Assembly: GCA_046262315.1 (NCBI GenBank)
Contig: JBHEMZ010000050.1
Coordinates: 1-5,923 of the forward strand
Direction: 5' to 3'
Origin: JACVRM01 sp046262315
GTDB taxonomy: Bacteria > Actinomycetota > Thermoleophilia > Gaiellales > Gaiellaceae
DNA: 5,923 nucleotides
The position numbers and the translations under genes were made by a program. Of this stretch, positions 5,135-5,923 are shown piece after piece. Position 1 is the stretch's first letter. Every line of letters starts with the position of its first letter. The notes beneath the pieces are model-generated. The model was not told the DNA's origin and did no database searches. It saw nothing but the letters and a program-made list of their open reading frames with translations.

Positions 5135-5923
5135 GGGTCTCCCAGCGCGACGGTTCGCGCGAACGATAGAGCCGCTCGACGTCGCCGCGACGCGGGCCCC
5201 GCTTCGCCTCCTCATCAGCCGCCGAAGGCGGCGCGTCCCAGGGCATCTTTCCCACGATCAGCTTCGGGATGTTGACGAAGACGTCGCGTCCGACCTTCCT
5301 CACGACGGCGTCGAGTGGGATGTACGTGTCGCGCTCGATGACGAGCCCGCGCGGAACGAGCAGATACCCAGCGGTCTCCGCGCTCGGCTGGACGACTTCT
5401 TTGACCTCGCCGATCTCGCCGTGGTCGGAGCCGCGCACGCGATCGCCGGGCTCGGGCGACCCGCCTTCGGCGTCCTGCAGTGCCGCGAGGAACTCCTCGA
5501 CTTCGAGGACGGCGTTGGCGATCAGCGGGTAGTTGAGATGGATCGCCGCCTCGTACGATGCGGGATTGTCGGAGCCGATCGCGTTCGAGAGGAAGGTGAC
5601 GTCGTATCCGTGCTCCATCGCGTGGCGTCCGGTCGATTCGCAGCACATGGTTGCGGTCATGCCGGCGATCACGAGGTGGGTCGTTCCCAGCCGCTGGAGG
5701 TGGTCGGGCAGGTCGGTCTCGAAGACGTCGATGCCCTTGTGCGGCAGCAGCACGGCCTCGTCGTCGCGCGGTCGCAGCTCGGGATGGAAGTCCGCGCCCC
5801 AGCTGCCGGCGAGGAACATCTTCCGCTCGAACATCAGCCGGTTGATCCCGCTTCGCTTCTGCAGCCGTGCGTCGGCGTAGTCCTCCCTCGTGTACGCCAT
5901 GGGAGCAAACAGCACCGGGACGC
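5124..5923 (-). CDS. Isochorismatase-like cysteine hydrolase with C-terminal PRC-barrel-like domain (5' end outside window)
   Basis: Residues are counted from the GTG whose first base is 5915, but the frame stays open to the window edge and reads VPVLFAPMAY. That is the second strand of the isochorismatase fold, so the true start and the catalytic Asp lie beyond 5923. Within the window are the catalytic lysine K60 (LLPHKGIDVF) and the nucleophile C91 in TATMCCESTGRHA; the family usually has CVEST, so the doubled cysteine is unusual. After the hydrolase domain (to about 148), residues 156-226 form a separate small beta domain: GDRVRGSDHGEIGEV, then YIPLDAV, then MPWDAPP. This pattern fits PRC-barrel/DUF2171-like domains. 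The final 35 residues are charged and arginine-rich. Members hydrolyse amides or enol ethers of small metabolites; the substrate cannot be predicted. It is convergent with the cyclase side and looks intact. Confidence 0.88.
   Translation of the reverse strand, partial: VPVLFAPMAYTREDYADARLQKRSGINRLMFERKMFLAGSWGADFHPELRPRDDEAVLLPHKGIDVFETDLPDHLQRLGTTHLVIAGMTATMCCESTGRHAMEHGYDVTFLSNAIGSDNPASYEAAIHLNYPLIANAVLEVEEFLAALQDAEGGSPEPGDRVRGSDHGEIGEVKEVVQPSAETAGYLLVPRGLVIERDTYIPLDAVVRKVGRDVFVNIPKLIVGKMPWDAPPSAADEEAKRGPRRGDVERLYRSREPSRWETRRG

Noticed and set aside
5140..5175. GGTTCG-like tRNA arm
   Set aside because: No cloverleaf can be built around it, and it lies within the minus-strand hydrolase coding sequence.

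Overview
The window is GC-rich and uses codons with strong G/C at third positions. The mix of genes (a zinc-ribbon/nucleotide cyclase/ATPase/TPR giant, a class C serine hydrolase remnant, and an isochorismatase-type hydrolase with a C-terminal PRC-barrel-like domain) suggests a soil-type actinobacterium, perhaps of the Thermoleophilia (Gaiella/Solirubrobacter-like). That assignment is inference from gene style; no marker gene is present.

Layout. 1-141 is the right end of an IS3-family insertion sequence: the last 36 codons of its transposase plus a terminal repeat. 142-490 is a spacer with no gene I can support; it holds small repeats and one good stem-loop. 491-562 is copy 1 of a degenerate direct repeat, overlapping a short orphan reading frame (494-631). 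665-3988 is one large intact gene: a class III adenylate/guanylate cyclase with an N-terminal zinc ribbon, an AAA/STAND-type ATPase and a long TPR-like C-terminus. Directly at its stop codon begins a decayed serine hydrolase (beta-lactamase/class C family), about 3989-4632, which lacks its N-terminal catalytic half and changes frame at least four times. Copy 2 of the repeat (4633-4706) lies at its 3' end. A further low-confidence coding remnant runs to 5062. On the minus strand, 5124-5923 is the 3' portion of an isochorismatase-like cysteine hydrolase fused to a PRC-barrel-like domain; its N-terminus is beyond the window edge. A compound hairpin sits in the convergent junction.

How it fits together. 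Only two genes look functional, the cyclase-ATPase (a cytoplasmic signalling protein) and the cysteine hydrolase, and they are convergent with no evident shared pathway. Around them is a remodelled zone: an IS end, gene remnants, and a roughly 70-bp repeat flanking the cyclase at a spacing of about 4.1 kb. The long intact cyclase frame argues that the neighbouring frameshifts are real decay rather than poor sequence. I do not see a convincing new multi-gene system. The points most worth checking are the flanking repeat, the truncation of the hydrolase exactly at the cyclase stop, and the hydrolase-PRC fusion.
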